From positions 1 to 39,901 of the forward strand of contig JADBKN010000018.1 in the NCBI GenBank assembly GCA_014896375.1: a DNA stretch of 39,901 nt. The letters run 5' to 3'. The position numbers were made by a program, and so were the translations under genes. This DNA is from Bacillota bacterium (GTDB lineage: Bacteria > Bacillota > Sulfobacillia > RBS10-35 > Bu92). Below, one piece after another: positions 28,498 to 39,879 of the stretch. Numbering within the stretch: the first letter of the stretch is position 1; each line of letters begins with the position of its first letter. The notes under the pieces were generated by a model, which was given only the letters and a program-made list of their open reading frames with translations, had not been told where the DNA came from and did not search any database.

Positions 28498-29889
28498 ATG
28501 ACGATGATCGACGTCGACCGTCACTTCGCCGAGAGGCGCGAGCGCCACCTCGCGGAACTCATGGACTTTTTGCGCATCCCCAGCATCAGCGCGCTCTCGG
28601 CGCACCGCGAGGACGTCCGGCGCGCCGCCGCCTGGCTCGCCGAGCGCCTGCGGCGGGCGGGCCTGGAACACGTGGAGGTCGAGGAGACGGGCGGGCATCC
28701 CGTCGTCACGGCGGACTGGCTCCACGCGCCGGGGGCACCCACGGTGCTGATCTACGGCCACTACGACGTCCAGCCGGTCGATCCGGAATCGCTCTGGACG
28801 ACGCCGCCCTTTGAACCGCAGATCCGCGACGGCCGCCTCTACGCCCGGGGCGCCAGCGACGACAAGGGCCAGACGTTCATGCACGTCCTCGCGGTGGAGG
28901 CGTGGCTCCAGGAAACCGGGCGGCTGCCCGTCAACGTCAAGTTCCTCGTGGAAGGCGAGGAGGAGGTCGGCAGCCGGAACCTGGACGCCTTCGTGGCTCG
29001 CCATCGCGAGCGCCTCGCCGCCGATGTGGTCGTCGTCAGCGACACGCCGATGCTCGCGCCCGGACGGCCGGCGGTGTGCTACGGGCTGCGCGGCATCGCC
29101 TCCATGGAGGTGCGCGTCCAGGGTCCGGCGAGCGACCTCCACTCAGGTCTCTTCGGCGGGTCCGTGCTGAACCCGATCCAGGCGCTCGTGGGGCTGTTGG
29201 CCTCGCTGCACGCGCCGGACGGCCGCGTGGCCGTGCCCGGCTTCTATGACGACGTCCGCCCGCTCACACCGGAAGAGCGGGAGGCTTTCGCGCGCCTGCC
29301 CTTCGACGAGGAGGAGTACCGCCGGCGCCTGGGCGTGCCCGAACTCTTCGGGGAGCCGGGCTACACCACGCTGGAGCGCGTCTGGGCGCGGCCCACGCTG
29401 GAATTCAACGGCATCAGCGGCGGTTTTCAGGGAGAGGGCGGCAAGACCATCGTGCCGTCCTGGGCCTCGGCCAAGATCAGCTGCCGCCTGGTGCCGGACC
29501 AGGATCCGCAACGGATCCTCGACGCCCTGGAGCGGCACCTGCGCGAGCGCGCGCCGCGCGCCGTGCAGTTCACGGTGGAGCGCGGCCAGGGGAGCCCGGC
29601 GTCCGTCGTGCCGCTCGACCATCCCGCGGTGCGCGCAGCGGCGCGGGTTCTGGAGGAGACGTACGGCCGGCCCGCCGACTTCATCCGCATGGGCGGCTCC
29701 ATCCCCGTCGTGCCGACCTTCCGCGAGCGGCTCGGCGCGCCGGTCGTGCTGCTCGGCTTCGGCCTGCCCGATGAGAACTTCCACGCGCCGAACGAATTCT
29801 TCACGCTGGAGAACTTCGACCTCGGCGTGCGGGCGCTGGCGCGCTACTGGGCCGCGCTGGCGCAGTCCATGGCGGGCAGGTCGGATTAG
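28498..29889 (+). CDS. M20-family dipeptidase
   Basis: A 463-residue zinc metallopeptidase of the M20 dipeptidase branch. Metal and catalytic motifs: TVLIYGHYDVQPVD (His and catalytic Asp), RGASDDKGQTFMHV (bridging Asp), FLVEGEEEVGSRNL (catalytic Glu and metal Glu), VVVSDTPML (Asp) and FGLPDENFHAPNEFF (His). An inserted dimerisation domain lies at about 180-385 (GSVLNPIQALVGLLASLH; FQGEGGKTIVPSWASAKISC). Related enzymes hydrolyse a broad range of dipeptides in the cytoplasm. ATG 28498 has GGGAGG upstream; an earlier in-frame ATG (28447) lies inside hflX and lacks a site. Confidence 0.93.
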   Translation: MTMIDVDRHFAERRERHLAELMDFLRIPSISALSAHREDVRRAAAWLAERLRRAGLEHVEVEETGGHPVVTADWLHAPGAPTVLIYGHYDVQPVDPESLWTTPPFEPQIRDGRLYARGASDDKGQTFMHVLAVEAWLQETGRLPVNVKFLVEGEEEVGSRNLDAFVARHRERLAADVVVVSDTPMLAPGRPAVCYGLRGIASMEVRVQGPASDLHSGLFGGSVLNPIQALVGLLASLHAPDGRVAVPGFYDDVRPLTPEEREAFARLPFDEEEYRRRLGVPELFGEPGYTTLERVWARPTLEFNGISGGFQGEGGKTIVPSWASAKISCRLVPDQDPQRILDALERHLRERAPRAVQFTVERGQGSPASVVPLDHPAVRAAARVLEETYGRPADFIRMGGSIPVVPTFRERLGAPVVLLGFGLPDENFHAPNEFFTLENFDLGVRALARYWAALAQSMAGRSD

Positions 29890-29937
29890 ACCGGCGGGCG
29901 CGGGGCCATCTTACTCCCGGATAGGGAGGCGGTGGCC

Positions 29938-30699
29938 ATGCGGATCGGTCAGCGGCGGGCGCGCGCGGCGGCGGCGGCGCTTCTGGCCGCGGCGCTTTTC
30001 GTGACGGGCTGCGGCGCCGGTGCGCGTCCCAAGCCCGGCGCGACCGGCCCGGCCAAGGGGGCGTCGGAGATCGGCGCCGACGCGGCGCGCAACGCCGGCC
30101 AGATGCCCTGGGCGCCCAAGGAGCTCATCGACATGGAGGGCCAGGCGGAGAGCCTCGTGGACGCAGCCCTGGCCGGCGACTGGACGCGCGCAGACGCGAG
30201 CGCCGCCCGGCTGAAGGCGGATTGGCCCACGGTGCGCCGGGAGGTGGCGCGGCGGGGCGTGTCGGCTGCGCTCCTTTCACGCGTGGACCGGTTGGTCGCG
30301 GACGCCCTGACGGCCACGTCGCGGCGCGACGCGCAGGAGGCCGCGGGCAAGGCGAACGCCGTCACCGGATACGGCGCGGCGTTCATGAACCTCTTTCAGA
30401 TGACGCTGCCGCCGCAGATTCCCATGATGGACTTCCAGGCGCGCGCCGCCATGCTCGACGCCCAGGCCGGGGAGTGGCGCACCGTGGAGGCGGAGGTGGG
30501 GGCGCTCGACGGCGTGTGGCTGTCCTTCCACCCCACGGTGCGCGCGCGGCGGCCCGACAACCGCACGGCTATCGAGCAGCGCCTCGCCGCCCTGGCGGGG
30601 GACGCGCAGGCGAAGGACGCGGCGGCCGTCCGGCGGGACGCCGAAGCGCTGATCCGCGAAGTCGACCGGCTGCGCACGCAGTTCCTGCAGGGCAAGTGA
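29938..30699 (+). CDS. helical lipoprotein of unknown function
   Basis: A 253-residue exported lipoprotein. The signal runs to lipobox FVTGC (Cys about residue 24). The mature part is almost all helical and charged: LIDMEGQAESLVDAALAGDW, ADASAARLKADWPTVRREVA, LLSRVDRLVADALTATSRRD, then a Met/Pro-rich loop (MNLFQMTLPPQIPMMDFQA) and a helical end. The pattern resembles imelysin/EfeM-like or other periplasmic helical bundles, but I cannot assign it. ATG 29938 is set by GGGAGG eight bases upstream; the GTG at 29932 is too close. Convergent with the membrane protein gene 29 bp downstream. Confidence 0.7.
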   Translation: MRIGQRRARAAAAALLAAALFVTGCGAGARPKPGATGPAKGASEIGADAARNAGQMPWAPKELIDMEGQAESLVDAALAGDWTRADASAARLKADWPTVRREVARRGVSAALLSRVDRLVADALTATSRRDAQEAAGKANAVTGYGAAFMNLFQMTLPPQIPMMDFQARAAMLDAQAGEWRTVEAEVGALDGVWLSFHPTVRARRPDNRTAIEQRLAALAGDAQAKDAAAVRRDAEALIREVDRLRTQFLQGK

Positions 30700-30728
30700 A
30701 GGAAGGCGGCCGCGGGGGGCGCGCCGGT

Positions 30729-31199
30729 TCAGGCGTCCTGAAGGAAGGCGGCGAGCAGGTGGGCGAGCGCCGCGCCGGCGGCCACGAGGCCGAAGAGGCC
30801 GTGCAGGGGGCCCAGCCACGGCGGCGCTGGGCGGTGCAGTTCCAGCGCCAGCCCGCTCGCCACGGCCAGCGCGGCCGCCGCCCACGCCGCCGCACCGCTC
30901 AACGCGAAGCCGTCGCTCAGGCGGCGCTGCCGGAGGTAGGCGGCCGCGTGGCGCGCCCACGCGGGCAGGAGCGGCAGCGCCACCACCGCGCCCAGCGCGG
31001 CGTGGGCGGCGTCCCACCACGGCCAGGCGGCCCGCTGCGCCGGCGTGAGGAGGGCGAGCGGCAGGCCGCTGGCCGCGGCCGCTCCCAAGAATGCGGCCAG
31101 CCAGCGGTGGGCGCGCCCTCCAAGGCGCGCGGACGGCGCGCCGGAACGGGGGGCGCCGGCACGGGCGCGCGGAGCGGCGGCGCGGCGCGGCACGGCCAC
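30729..31199 (-). CDS. four-helix membrane protein, possibly haem-binding
   Basis: A 156-residue protein with a basic Ala/Arg/Pro N-terminus and four hydrophobic segments: WLAAFLGAAAASGLPLALL, HAALGAVVALPLLPAWA, GAAAWAAAALAVASGLAL, and LHGLFGLVAAGAALAHLLAA. Histidines placed near helix ends (HRW, DAAHA, WARHAA, LHG, AHLL) recall small four-helix cytochrome b-type or DUF4405 proteins, where they hold haem. This is a suggestion from layout only. The GTG start lies 4 bp after the stop of the OYE gene, so the two form an operon and may share a redox role. Confidence 0.6.
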   Translation of the reverse strand: MAVPRRAAAPRARAGAPRSGAPSARLGGRAHRWLAAFLGAAAASGLPLALLTPAQRAAWPWWDAAHAALGAVVALPLLPAWARHAAAYLRQRRLSDGFALSGAAAWAAAALAVASGLALELHRPAPPWLGPLHGLFGLVAAGAALAHLLAAFLQDA

Positions 31200-31203
31200 G
31201 GCC

Positions 31204-32672
<1,469 letters not shown>

Positions 32673-32729
32673 GTCAGCGGCGGCGGGGCGACCGCCTTGG
32701 CGCCGCCGCGCAAGGAAAGGGGGAAGGCC

Positions 32730-34028
32730 GTGGTCCCGCCCGATGCTCTGCGTGCCTACCGGCGCGAGCGCCACGCGCTCGTCCGGCGGCTGATCGCCGC
32801 GGGGGCGCTGCGCAGCCAGCCGGTGGCGCGCGCCTTCGCCTACGTGCCGCGCCATGCCTTCCTGCCGCTCTCATTGGCGCCCTACGCCTACCGCGACCTG
32901 CCCCTGACCATCCGCGACGCGGCCGGCGGCCGCCTCGCCACGGCCGCGCGGCCGTCGCAGCTGGCGCGCGTGCTCGAATCGCTGGAGTTGGCGCCGGGAC
33001 AGTCGGTGCTCGTGGTGGGCGCCGGCTCCGGGTACGCGGCGGCCCTCGCCGAGGCGCTCGTGGGCCCGGCGGGCGCCGTGTATCTTCTGGAGCCGGGTCC
33101 CGCGGCGCGGGAGTGGGCGCGCGGCCGGCTGGAGGCAGCCGGCTCGGGCGTGCGCGTGCTTGAGGGCGCCTCCTGGGACCTGCCGGCCGCGATCCCGGCC
33201 GTCGACCGCATCCTCGTGCAGGTCGCGCTGGCCGACTTCCCCGCCTCGTGGGACGCGCGCGTGCCGCTGCGCGGGCGGCTGGCCGTGCCGCTGGCGCTGG
33301 CCTCGCCGCTGCCGTCCGTCGTGGCCGTGTGGGAGCGGCGGCCGTACGGTTGGCAGGCTGTCGCCTGGCTCGACGGCGACGCGCCGCCGGCGGAGGCGCC
33401 GCCGGAGCTCGGTGCCGGCGGGGGCGTGGAAGCGCGCCCGGGAACGCGCGTAGCGGCGCCGGCGCTGGACGCGGCCGCCCAGCGCGCCGCCTGGCAGCGC
33501 GCGGCCGCCGCCTTCGCCGACCGCTGCTGCGTGGCCCTGCGCGGCCGGCCGAGCGCCGTGGACTGGCGCGGCCTGCGCTTCTGGATCGGGCTCGTCTTCG
33601 GGGAGCGCGCCTTCTTCGCGCAACCCCCGGACCTCGCCGGGGTGGTGCGCGACGCCGAGAACGGCGCCGCCCTGGGGCGTGACGGCGGCATCCGCGTGTG
33701 GGGAACGCGCCCGCCGGCGGCGGAGCTTGAGGACGCCGTCGAGCGCTGGGTGCGCGCCGGGCGGCCGCCGTTGGAGCGCTTCCACGTGACGGCCCGCGCC
33801 GCCGTGGGCGCGTGGGGCGGCGGCGCCGAAGCCGTCGCCGGCCGGGAGGCCGTTCCGGGGCGCGACGGCGCCGCGCGGGACGCCGCCGCCGGCCGCGAGG
33901 CGGCGGCGGCCCAGGGGCGTGCCCCGCTCTTCGCGTGGACCTCCGCCCGCGCGGCACACGTCTACCATGTGCAGCTCCACCCGCCGGCCGTGCGCCGGCT
34001 GCCGTTCGGGCCGCGCCGCGACGGCTGA
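32730..34028 (+). CDS. PCMT-like SAM methyltransferase with long C-terminal extension
   Basis: A 432-residue protein. Residues of about 1-200 resemble protein-L-isoaspartate O-methyltransferase, which repairs damaged Asp/Asn residues: RHALVRRLIAAGALRSQPVA, FAYVPRHAFLPLSLAPYAYR, the substrate and SAM region TAARPSQLARVLESL, and motif I QSVLVVGAGSGYAAALAEAL. The usual motif-I wording EIGTGSGY is VGAGSGY here. The extension (about 230-432) has another possible domain (GLRFWIGLVFGERAFFAQPP; DAVERWVRAGRPPLERFHV), an Ala/Gly/Arg linker and a short Tyr/His end. GTG 32730 follows GGGGGAAGG; a TTG at 32697 is less likely. Substrate uncertain. Confidence 0.78.
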   Translation: MVPPDALRAYRRERHALVRRLIAAGALRSQPVARAFAYVPRHAFLPLSLAPYAYRDLPLTIRDAAGGRLATAARPSQLARVLESLELAPGQSVLVVGAGSGYAAALAEALVGPAGAVYLLEPGPAAREWARGRLEAAGSGVRVLEGASWDLPAAIPAVDRILVQVALADFPASWDARVPLRGRLAVPLALASPLPSVVAVWERRPYGWQAVAWLDGDAPPAEAPPELGAGGGVEARPGTRVAAPALDAAAQRAAWQRAAAAFADRCCVALRGRPSAVDWRGLRFWIGLVFGERAFFAQPPDLAGVVRDAENGAALGRDGGIRVWGTRPPAAELEDAVERWVRAGRPPLERFHVTARAAVGAWGGGAEAVAGREAVPGRDGAARDAAAGREAAAAQGRAPLFAWTSARAAHVYHVQLHPPAVRRLPFGPRRDG

Positions 34029-34187
34029 CGCCTCCGCCCTCGCCCTCTTCTCCCCCGCCATCCCACGCCGCAGCCCTTCCCCGCACGGAGCAGGGTGGGC
34101 GCCGCGCGCGTCGAAGTAGCCTGCGGCGATCGTGCGCCGGCGGCCGCCCACGTCTCCGAAGGAACCCATGGAAAGGCGGGACCGCGC

Positions 34188-34493
34188 GTGGTGAAGCTCG
34201 TCGTGCTCTTCAAGCGCCCCGAGAACCCGGAGGAGTTCGAGCGTCTCTACCGTGACACGCACCTTCCGCTGGCGCGCCGCATGCCCGGCGTGCGGCGCAT
34301 GGAGCTCTCGCGTTTCACCGGCGTGCCCGGCGGCGGCGAGCCGCCGTTTTACCGCATGGCCGAGCTCTACTTCGACTCCCTGGAAGCCCTGGAGTCGTCC
34401 ATGGCGTCGCCGGAGTCCAGGGAGGCCGCCCGCAATCTGATGTCCATCGCCCGCGGCATCGTCTCCATGGCGATCGCCGAGGTGGAGGAGTGA
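34188..34493 (+). CDS. EthD-family small protein
   Basis: A 101-residue protein with an EthD (dimeric alpha-beta barrel) fold: VKLVVLFKRPENPEEFERLY, RDTHLPLARRMPGVRRMEL, PPFYRMAELYFDSLEALESS and SPESREAARNLMSIARG. EthD proteins accompany degradation of ethers and aromatics, but their biochemical roles are mostly unclear. GTG 34188 or the adjacent GTG 34191 starts it; AAAGGCGGGA lies upstream. It is the first gene of the beta-oxidation operon, 10 bp before the hydratase gene. The 159 bp before it (34029-34187) show no gene; a pyrimidine-rich strand run follows the methyltransferase stop. Confidence 0.85.
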   Translation: MVKLVVLFKRPENPEEFERLYRDTHLPLARRMPGVRRMELSRFTGVPGGGEPPFYRMAELYFDSLEALESSMASPESREAARNLMSIARGIVSMAIAEVEE

Positions 34494-34503
34494 GGGACGA
34501 GCG

Positions 34504-35307
34504 ATGACGGATTCCGCCAGCGCCGGGGGGAGCGAGCGCTACGAGACCATCGAGGTGGAGCGTGCGGTGCCCGTGGCCCTCGTGCGGCTCAACCGCCCCC
34601 AGGCGCTCAACGCCCTGAGCACGCAACTGATGGAGGAGCTTCTCGACGCGCTCCGACGGCTCGACCGCGACGAGGAGGTGCGCGCCGTCGTCCTCACGGG
34701 CAACGGGCGCGCCTTCGCGGCCGGCGCCGACATCCGCGAGATGGCGGAGCGCAGCGCTGTCGAGATGGAGCTGGAAGACCGCTTCGCCACATGGGACGCC
34801 ATCCGCTCCATCAAGAAGCCGCTCATCGCGGCCGTCAACGGCTACGCGCTGGGCGGCGGCTGCGAGCTGGCGATGATGTGCGACATCATCATCGCCGCGG
34901 AGACGGCCACCTTCGGACAGCCGGAGATCGCGATCGGCGTGATCCCGGGCGCCGGCGGCACGCAGCGGCTCACGCGCGCGGTGGGCAAGTCGGCCGCCAT
35001 GGAGATGATCCTCACCGGCGACCCGATCTCCGCGCGGCGCGCGCTGGAGCTGGGACTCGTGAGCCGCGTCGTCGCCCCGGAGGTGCTTTTGGACGAGGCG
35101 CTGCGCCTCGCGCGGCGCATCGCCGAGCGGCCGCCGGTCGCCGTGCGCCTCGCCAAGGACGCCGTCAATCGCGCGTTCGAGACCACCCTCAGCGAGGGCC
35201 TCGCGTACGAGCGGCGCAACTTCTACCTCCTCTTCGCCACGGAAGACCAGAAAGAGGGCATGCGCGCCTTCATGGAAAAGCGGCCGCCGCAGTTCCGCGG
35301 CCGGTAA
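34504..35307 (+). CDS. enoyl-CoA hydratase (PaaF/Crt-like)
   Basis: A 267-residue crotonase-fold enzyme that adds water to 2-enoyl-CoA. Both catalytic glutamates are present: Glu121 in GYALGGGCELAMMCDIII and Glu141 in FGQPEIAIGVIPGAGG. The CoA-binding oxyanion segment is AFAAGADIREMAE. The C-terminal part, ISARRALELGLVSRVVAPEV and EGMRAFMEKRPPQFRGR, is normal for short-chain hydratases. It lies 10 bp after the EthD gene and 11 bp before a second crotonase gene, consistent with one transcript. In the phenylacetate pathway this role belongs to PaaF. Confidence 0.93.
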   Translation: MTDSASAGGSERYETIEVERAVPVALVRLNRPQALNALSTQLMEELLDALRRLDRDEEVRAVVLTGNGRAFAAGADIREMAERSAVEMELEDRFATWDAIRSIKKPLIAAVNGYALGGGCELAMMCDIIIAAETATFGQPEIAIGVIPGAGGTQRLTRAVGKSAAMEMILTGDPISARRALELGLVSRVVAPEVLLDEALRLARRIAERPPVAVRLAKDAVNRAFETTLSEGLAYERRNFYLLFATEDQKEGMRAFMEKRPPQFRGR

Positions 35308-35318
35308 GGGGGAGCGGG

Positions 35319-36100
35319 ATGTCGGAGACGGTCCTCTACCATGTGGAAGACGGCGTGGCGGTCATCACGTTGAACCGGCCGGAGGTGCTGAACGCCGTCA
35401 ACGACGAGCTCGGCTTCGCACTCCTCGACCGCATCCGCGAGGCGAACCGCGACAGCGCGGTCGGCGCCCTGCTCCTCACCGGCGCCGGCCGCGCTTTCTG
35501 CGCGGGGGAGGACCTCAAGGGGCAGCTGGAGGCGATGGAGCGCGGCAGAGCCGACCTCGGCGACGTCCTCCGCCGGCGCTATAACCCCATCATCCGCGCG
35601 CTCAAGGCCACGCCCAAGCCCGTGCTGGCGGCCGTCAACGGCGTGGCCGCGGGCGCCGGCGCGAGCCTCGCCTTGGCGGCGGACCTGCGCATCGCCGCGG
35701 AGACGGCCTCGCTGGTCTTCGCCTTCGTCCACGTGGGGCTCGTGCCGGATTCGGGTGCGACGTACTTCCTCACGCGCATGGTCGGCTTCTCGCGTGCGAT
35801 GGAATGGGCGCTCACGGGGCGGCGCATCGGCGCGGAGGAGGCGCTGCAGCTCGGCGTCTTCCACCGCGTGGTGCCGCCGGAGCAGCTGATGGAGCAGGCG
35901 CGCGCCTGGGCGGGCCAGTTGGCGCGCGGCCCGTACAGCCTGGCGCTCATCAAGCGCGCGCTGGAGTTCGGCGCCACACATACGTTGGATGAGGCGCTCG
36001 ACTACGAGGCCCAGCTGCAGGAGGCGGCCGGCCGGAGCCGCGACCACCTTGAGGGCATGCGCGCGTTCGTGGAGAAGCGCGCGCCGGGGTTCGAGCGCCG

Positions 36101-36104
<4 letters not shown>
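35319..36104 (+). CDS. paaG: enoyl-CoA hydratase/isomerase, PaaG-like
   Basis: A 261-residue crotonase-fold protein. Unlike its neighbour it has Ala/Ser in place of the first catalytic Glu ([20 protein letters not shown]) and an Asp as the only acid (Asp144 in [20 protein letters not shown]). This is the pattern of PaaG, the isomerase that opens ring-1,2-epoxyphenylacetyl-CoA to oxepin-CoA and also moves double bonds in later intermediates. The start ATG 35319 has GGGGGAGCGGG upstream; the stop overlaps the thiolase start by 4 bp (ATGA). PaaG assignment is by residues and context. Other enoyl-CoA isomerases share them. Confidence 0.82.
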
Positions 36105-37321
<1,217 letters not shown>

Positions 37322-37338
37322 ACGAGGGGGGCGCAGGC

Positions 37339-38805
37339 ATGGACGTCCGGAAGATGTGGATCGGCGGCCGATGGGTGGAAGGTTCCGCCGGCGAGGTGTT
37401 TCCCACCTTCAACCCGGCCACGGGGGAGACCATCGCGCACGTGGCGCAGGCTTCCCTGGAGGATGTGGACCGCGCCGTGGAGGCGGCCCGGCGCGCCTTC
37501 GAGGGCCGCTGGAGCCAGCGGCCGCAAGCGCGCGCGCGGGCGCTGTGGAAGCTGGCGGAGCTGATGCGCGCGCACTTCGACGAGCTTGTGGCGCTCGAGG
37601 TGCAGAACAACGGCAAGGCCGTGACCGGCGTGCAGGGCGAGGTCAACCAGGCCATCGAGGACTTCGAATACTTCGCCGGCGCCGCCGACAAGATCTTCGG
37701 CCGCACGACTCCCGCCGCGCCGTACCTCCTGCACTACACCCTGCGGGAGCCGGTCGGCGTCTGCGCGCAGATCGTGCCCTGGAACTACCCGCTCATGATG
37801 GCCGCCTGGAAGCTCGCGCCGGCTCTCGCCGCCGGCTGCACCGTGGTGCTCAAGCCGGCGAGCGCCACGCCGCTCACCGCCCTGCGCCTGGGAGAGCTCA
37901 TCCAGGAGGCCGGCATTCCGGATGGCGTCGTCAACATCGTCACGGGACCCGGCGCGACGGTCGGCGCCTACCTCGCCGCCCACCCCGGCGTCGACAAGGT
38001 CGCCTTCACCGGGGAGACGGCCACCGGCCGCGAGATCATGAAGCTCGCCGCGGACGGCATCAAGCGCATCTCCCTGGAGCTCGGCGGCAAGTCCCCGAAC
38101 ATCGTCTTCGCCGACGCGGACCTGGAAGCCGCCGTGGCCGGCTCGCTCTGGGCGATCTTTACCTCCGGCGGGGAGTCCTGCGAGGCGCGTTCCCGCATCC
38201 TCGTGGAACGGCCGCTCTACGACGACTTCCTCGCCGCGTTCGCGGAGAAGGCGGCGCGCTTGAAGGTGGGCGACCCCACGGACCCGGCCACGCACATCGG
38301 CGCCCTCATCAGCGCCGCGCACTGGCAGCGCGTGGACGGCTACGTCTGGCGAGGCGTGGAGGAGGGCGCGCGGCTCGTGACGGGCGGCGGTCGCCCGGAG
38401 GACCCGGCGCTGGCGCGCGGGCACTTCTACCGGCCCACGGTGCTCGCCGATGTGCGCCCGGAGATGACGGTGGCGCAAGAGGAGATCTTCGGCCCGGTGG
38501 TGGCCGTGATGCCCTTCGACGACGAGGCGGAAGCCATCGCCGTGGCCAACGGCACACGCTACGGCCTCGCCGCCACGCTCTGGACGCGGGACGCGGCGCG
38601 CGCGCACCGCGTGGCGGCGGCGCTGCGAGCAGGTGTCGTCACCGTCAACCACCCGTTCACGGCCTTCCCCGGCCAGGCGTTCGGCGGCTACAAACAGTCC
38701 GGCTTCGGCCGCGAGCTCGGCCTTGAGGCGCTGGAGCTCTACACCGAGGTGAAGAGCGTCACGGTGCTGACCAGCGGGCGGCCGGTGCAACCCTGGAGGG
38801 TGTGA
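37339..38805 (+). CDS. NAD(P)+-dependent aldehyde dehydrogenase
   Basis: A 488-residue aldehyde dehydrogenase. Motifs: Asn of the oxyanion hole in VGVCAQIVPWNYPLMMAAWK, coenzyme Lys in VVLKPASATPLTAL, FTGETATGREIM, Glu247 in SLELGGKSPNIVF, catalytic Cys281 in FTSGGESCEARSRILVE (usually GQ-x-C), and EEIFGPVVAVMPF. The nearest subgroup looks like betaine aldehyde-type ALDHs, but neighbours suggest phenylacetaldehyde or a semialdehyde of the aromatic ring-cleavage route. ATG 37339 is preferred, since GAGGGGGG lies seven bases upstream; ATG 37318 overlapping the thiolase stop is an alternative. Confidence 0.92.
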   Translation: MDVRKMWIGGRWVEGSAGEVFPTFNPATGETIAHVAQASLEDVDRAVEAARRAFEGRWSQRPQARARALWKLAELMRAHFDELVALEVQNNGKAVTGVQGEVNQAIEDFEYFAGAADKIFGRTTPAAPYLLHYTLREPVGVCAQIVPWNYPLMMAAWKLAPALAAGCTVVLKPASATPLTALRLGELIQEAGIPDGVVNIVTGPGATVGAYLAAHPGVDKVAFTGETATGREIMKLAADGIKRISLELGGKSPNIVFADADLEAAVAGSLWAIFTSGGESCEARSRILVERPLYDDFLAAFAEKAARLKVGDPTDPATHIGALISAAHWQRVDGYVWRGVEEGARLVTGGGRPEDPALARGHFYRPTVLADVRPEMTVAQEEIFGPVVAVMPFDDEAEAIAVANGTRYGLAATLWTRDAARAHRVAAALRAGVVTVNHPFTAFPGQAFGGYKQSGFGRELGLEALELYTEVKSVTVLTSGRPVQPWRV

Positions 38806-38808
38806 GCG

Positions 38809-39879
38809 ATGGGCGTCTTCGACCGCATGGCGGCCATGGGCCACGAGCAGGTCGTCTTCTGCTGCGATCCCGACACCGGCCTGCGCGCGATCATCGCCTT
38901 CCACGACACCACCCGCGGCCCCGGGCTCGGCGGCACGCGCATGCTGCCCTACCCGGACGAGGAGGCCGCGTTGGAGGACGCGCTGCGCCTCTCCCGCGGC
39001 ATGACATACAAGTCCGCGGCCGTGGACGTCGACTTCGGCGGCGCCAAGTGCGTCGTCATCGGCGACCCGCACCGCGACAAGACGCCGGAGCTCATGCGGG
39101 CGCTCGGCCGCTTCGTCGAAGGCATGCGCGGCCGGCTCTACACAGGTACGGACGTCGGCACCTACCCCGAGGACTTCGTCCACAGCGCGCGGGAGAGCCG
39201 GTTCATCGTCGGCCTGCCGGTGGAGTACGGCGGCTCCGGCGACAGTTCGGTGCCCACCGCCTTCGGCGTCTACATGGGCATGCGTGCCGTGGCGCGCCAC
39301 CTCTGGGGCGCCGAGGATCTCGCCGGGCGCACGGTGGCCATCCAGGGCGTGGGCAAGGTCGGCGCCAAGCTGGCGCGCGAACTGGCGGCGGACGGCGCGC
39401 GGCTCGTGATCGCGGACGTCGACGGCGCGGCGGTGGAGCGCACGGCGGCGGAGACGGGCGCGCAGGTGGTCGACGCGCAGGCCGTCTTCGATGTCGAGTG
39501 CGACATCTTCGCGCCCTGCGCGCTGGGGGGCGTCCTCAACGACGACACCATCCCGCGTCTCCGTTGCCGAGCCGTGGCGGGCTCGGCCAACAACCAGCTG
39601 GCGGAGGAGCGCCACGGGCTGGAGCTGCACCGGCGCGGCATCCTCTACGCGCCGGACTACATCATCAACGCGGGCGGGCTCATCCAGGTGGCCGACGAGC
39701 TGCACCCGCACGGGCCCAACCCGGAGCGTGTGCGCCACCGGACCCAGGCCATCTACGACATCCTGCTCTTGATCTTCCGCCGCTCGGTGGAGTTGGGCGT
39801 GCCCACCAGCGAGGCGGCCGACCGCCTTGTCGAGGAGCGCATCGCGCGCACGTTCCGCCTGAAGCGCATCCGCACATAG
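38809..39879 (+). CDS. leucine/phenylalanine dehydrogenase family, probably phenylalanine dehydrogenase
   Basis: A 356-residue NAD+-dependent amino-acid dehydrogenase that converts an amino acid to its 2-oxo acid and ammonia. Lys68 (MTYKSAAVD) and Lys80 (VDFGGAKCVV) bind substrate and catalyse; Asp115 (YTGTDVGTYP) is present. The Rossmann motif is TVAIQGVGKVGAKLA. The segment APDYIINAGGLIQVADEL carries the GLIQ form that I associate with phenylalanine dehydrogenases, rather than the GVIN of leucine dehydrogenases. With the phenylacetate-type genes upstream this favours Phe; Leu or Val remain possible. ATG 38809 overlaps nothing and lies 3 bp after the ALDH stop. The last 22 bases of the window hold no feature. 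Confidence 0.88.
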   Translation: MGVFDRMAAMGHEQVVFCCDPDTGLRAIIAFHDTTRGPGLGGTRMLPYPDEEAALEDALRLSRGMTYKSAAVDVDFGGAKCVVIGDPHRDKTPELMRALGRFVEGMRGRLYTGTDVGTYPEDFVHSARESRFIVGLPVEYGGSGDSSVPTAFGVYMGMRAVARHLWGAEDLAGRTVAIQGVGKVGAKLARELAADGARLVIADVDGAAVERTAAETGAQVVDAQAVFDVECDIFAPCALGGVLNDDTIPRLRCRAVAGSANNQLAEERHGLELHRRGILYAPDYIINAGGLIQVADELHPHGPNPERVRHRTQAIYDILLLIFRRSVELGVPTSEAADRLVEERIARTFRLKRIRT

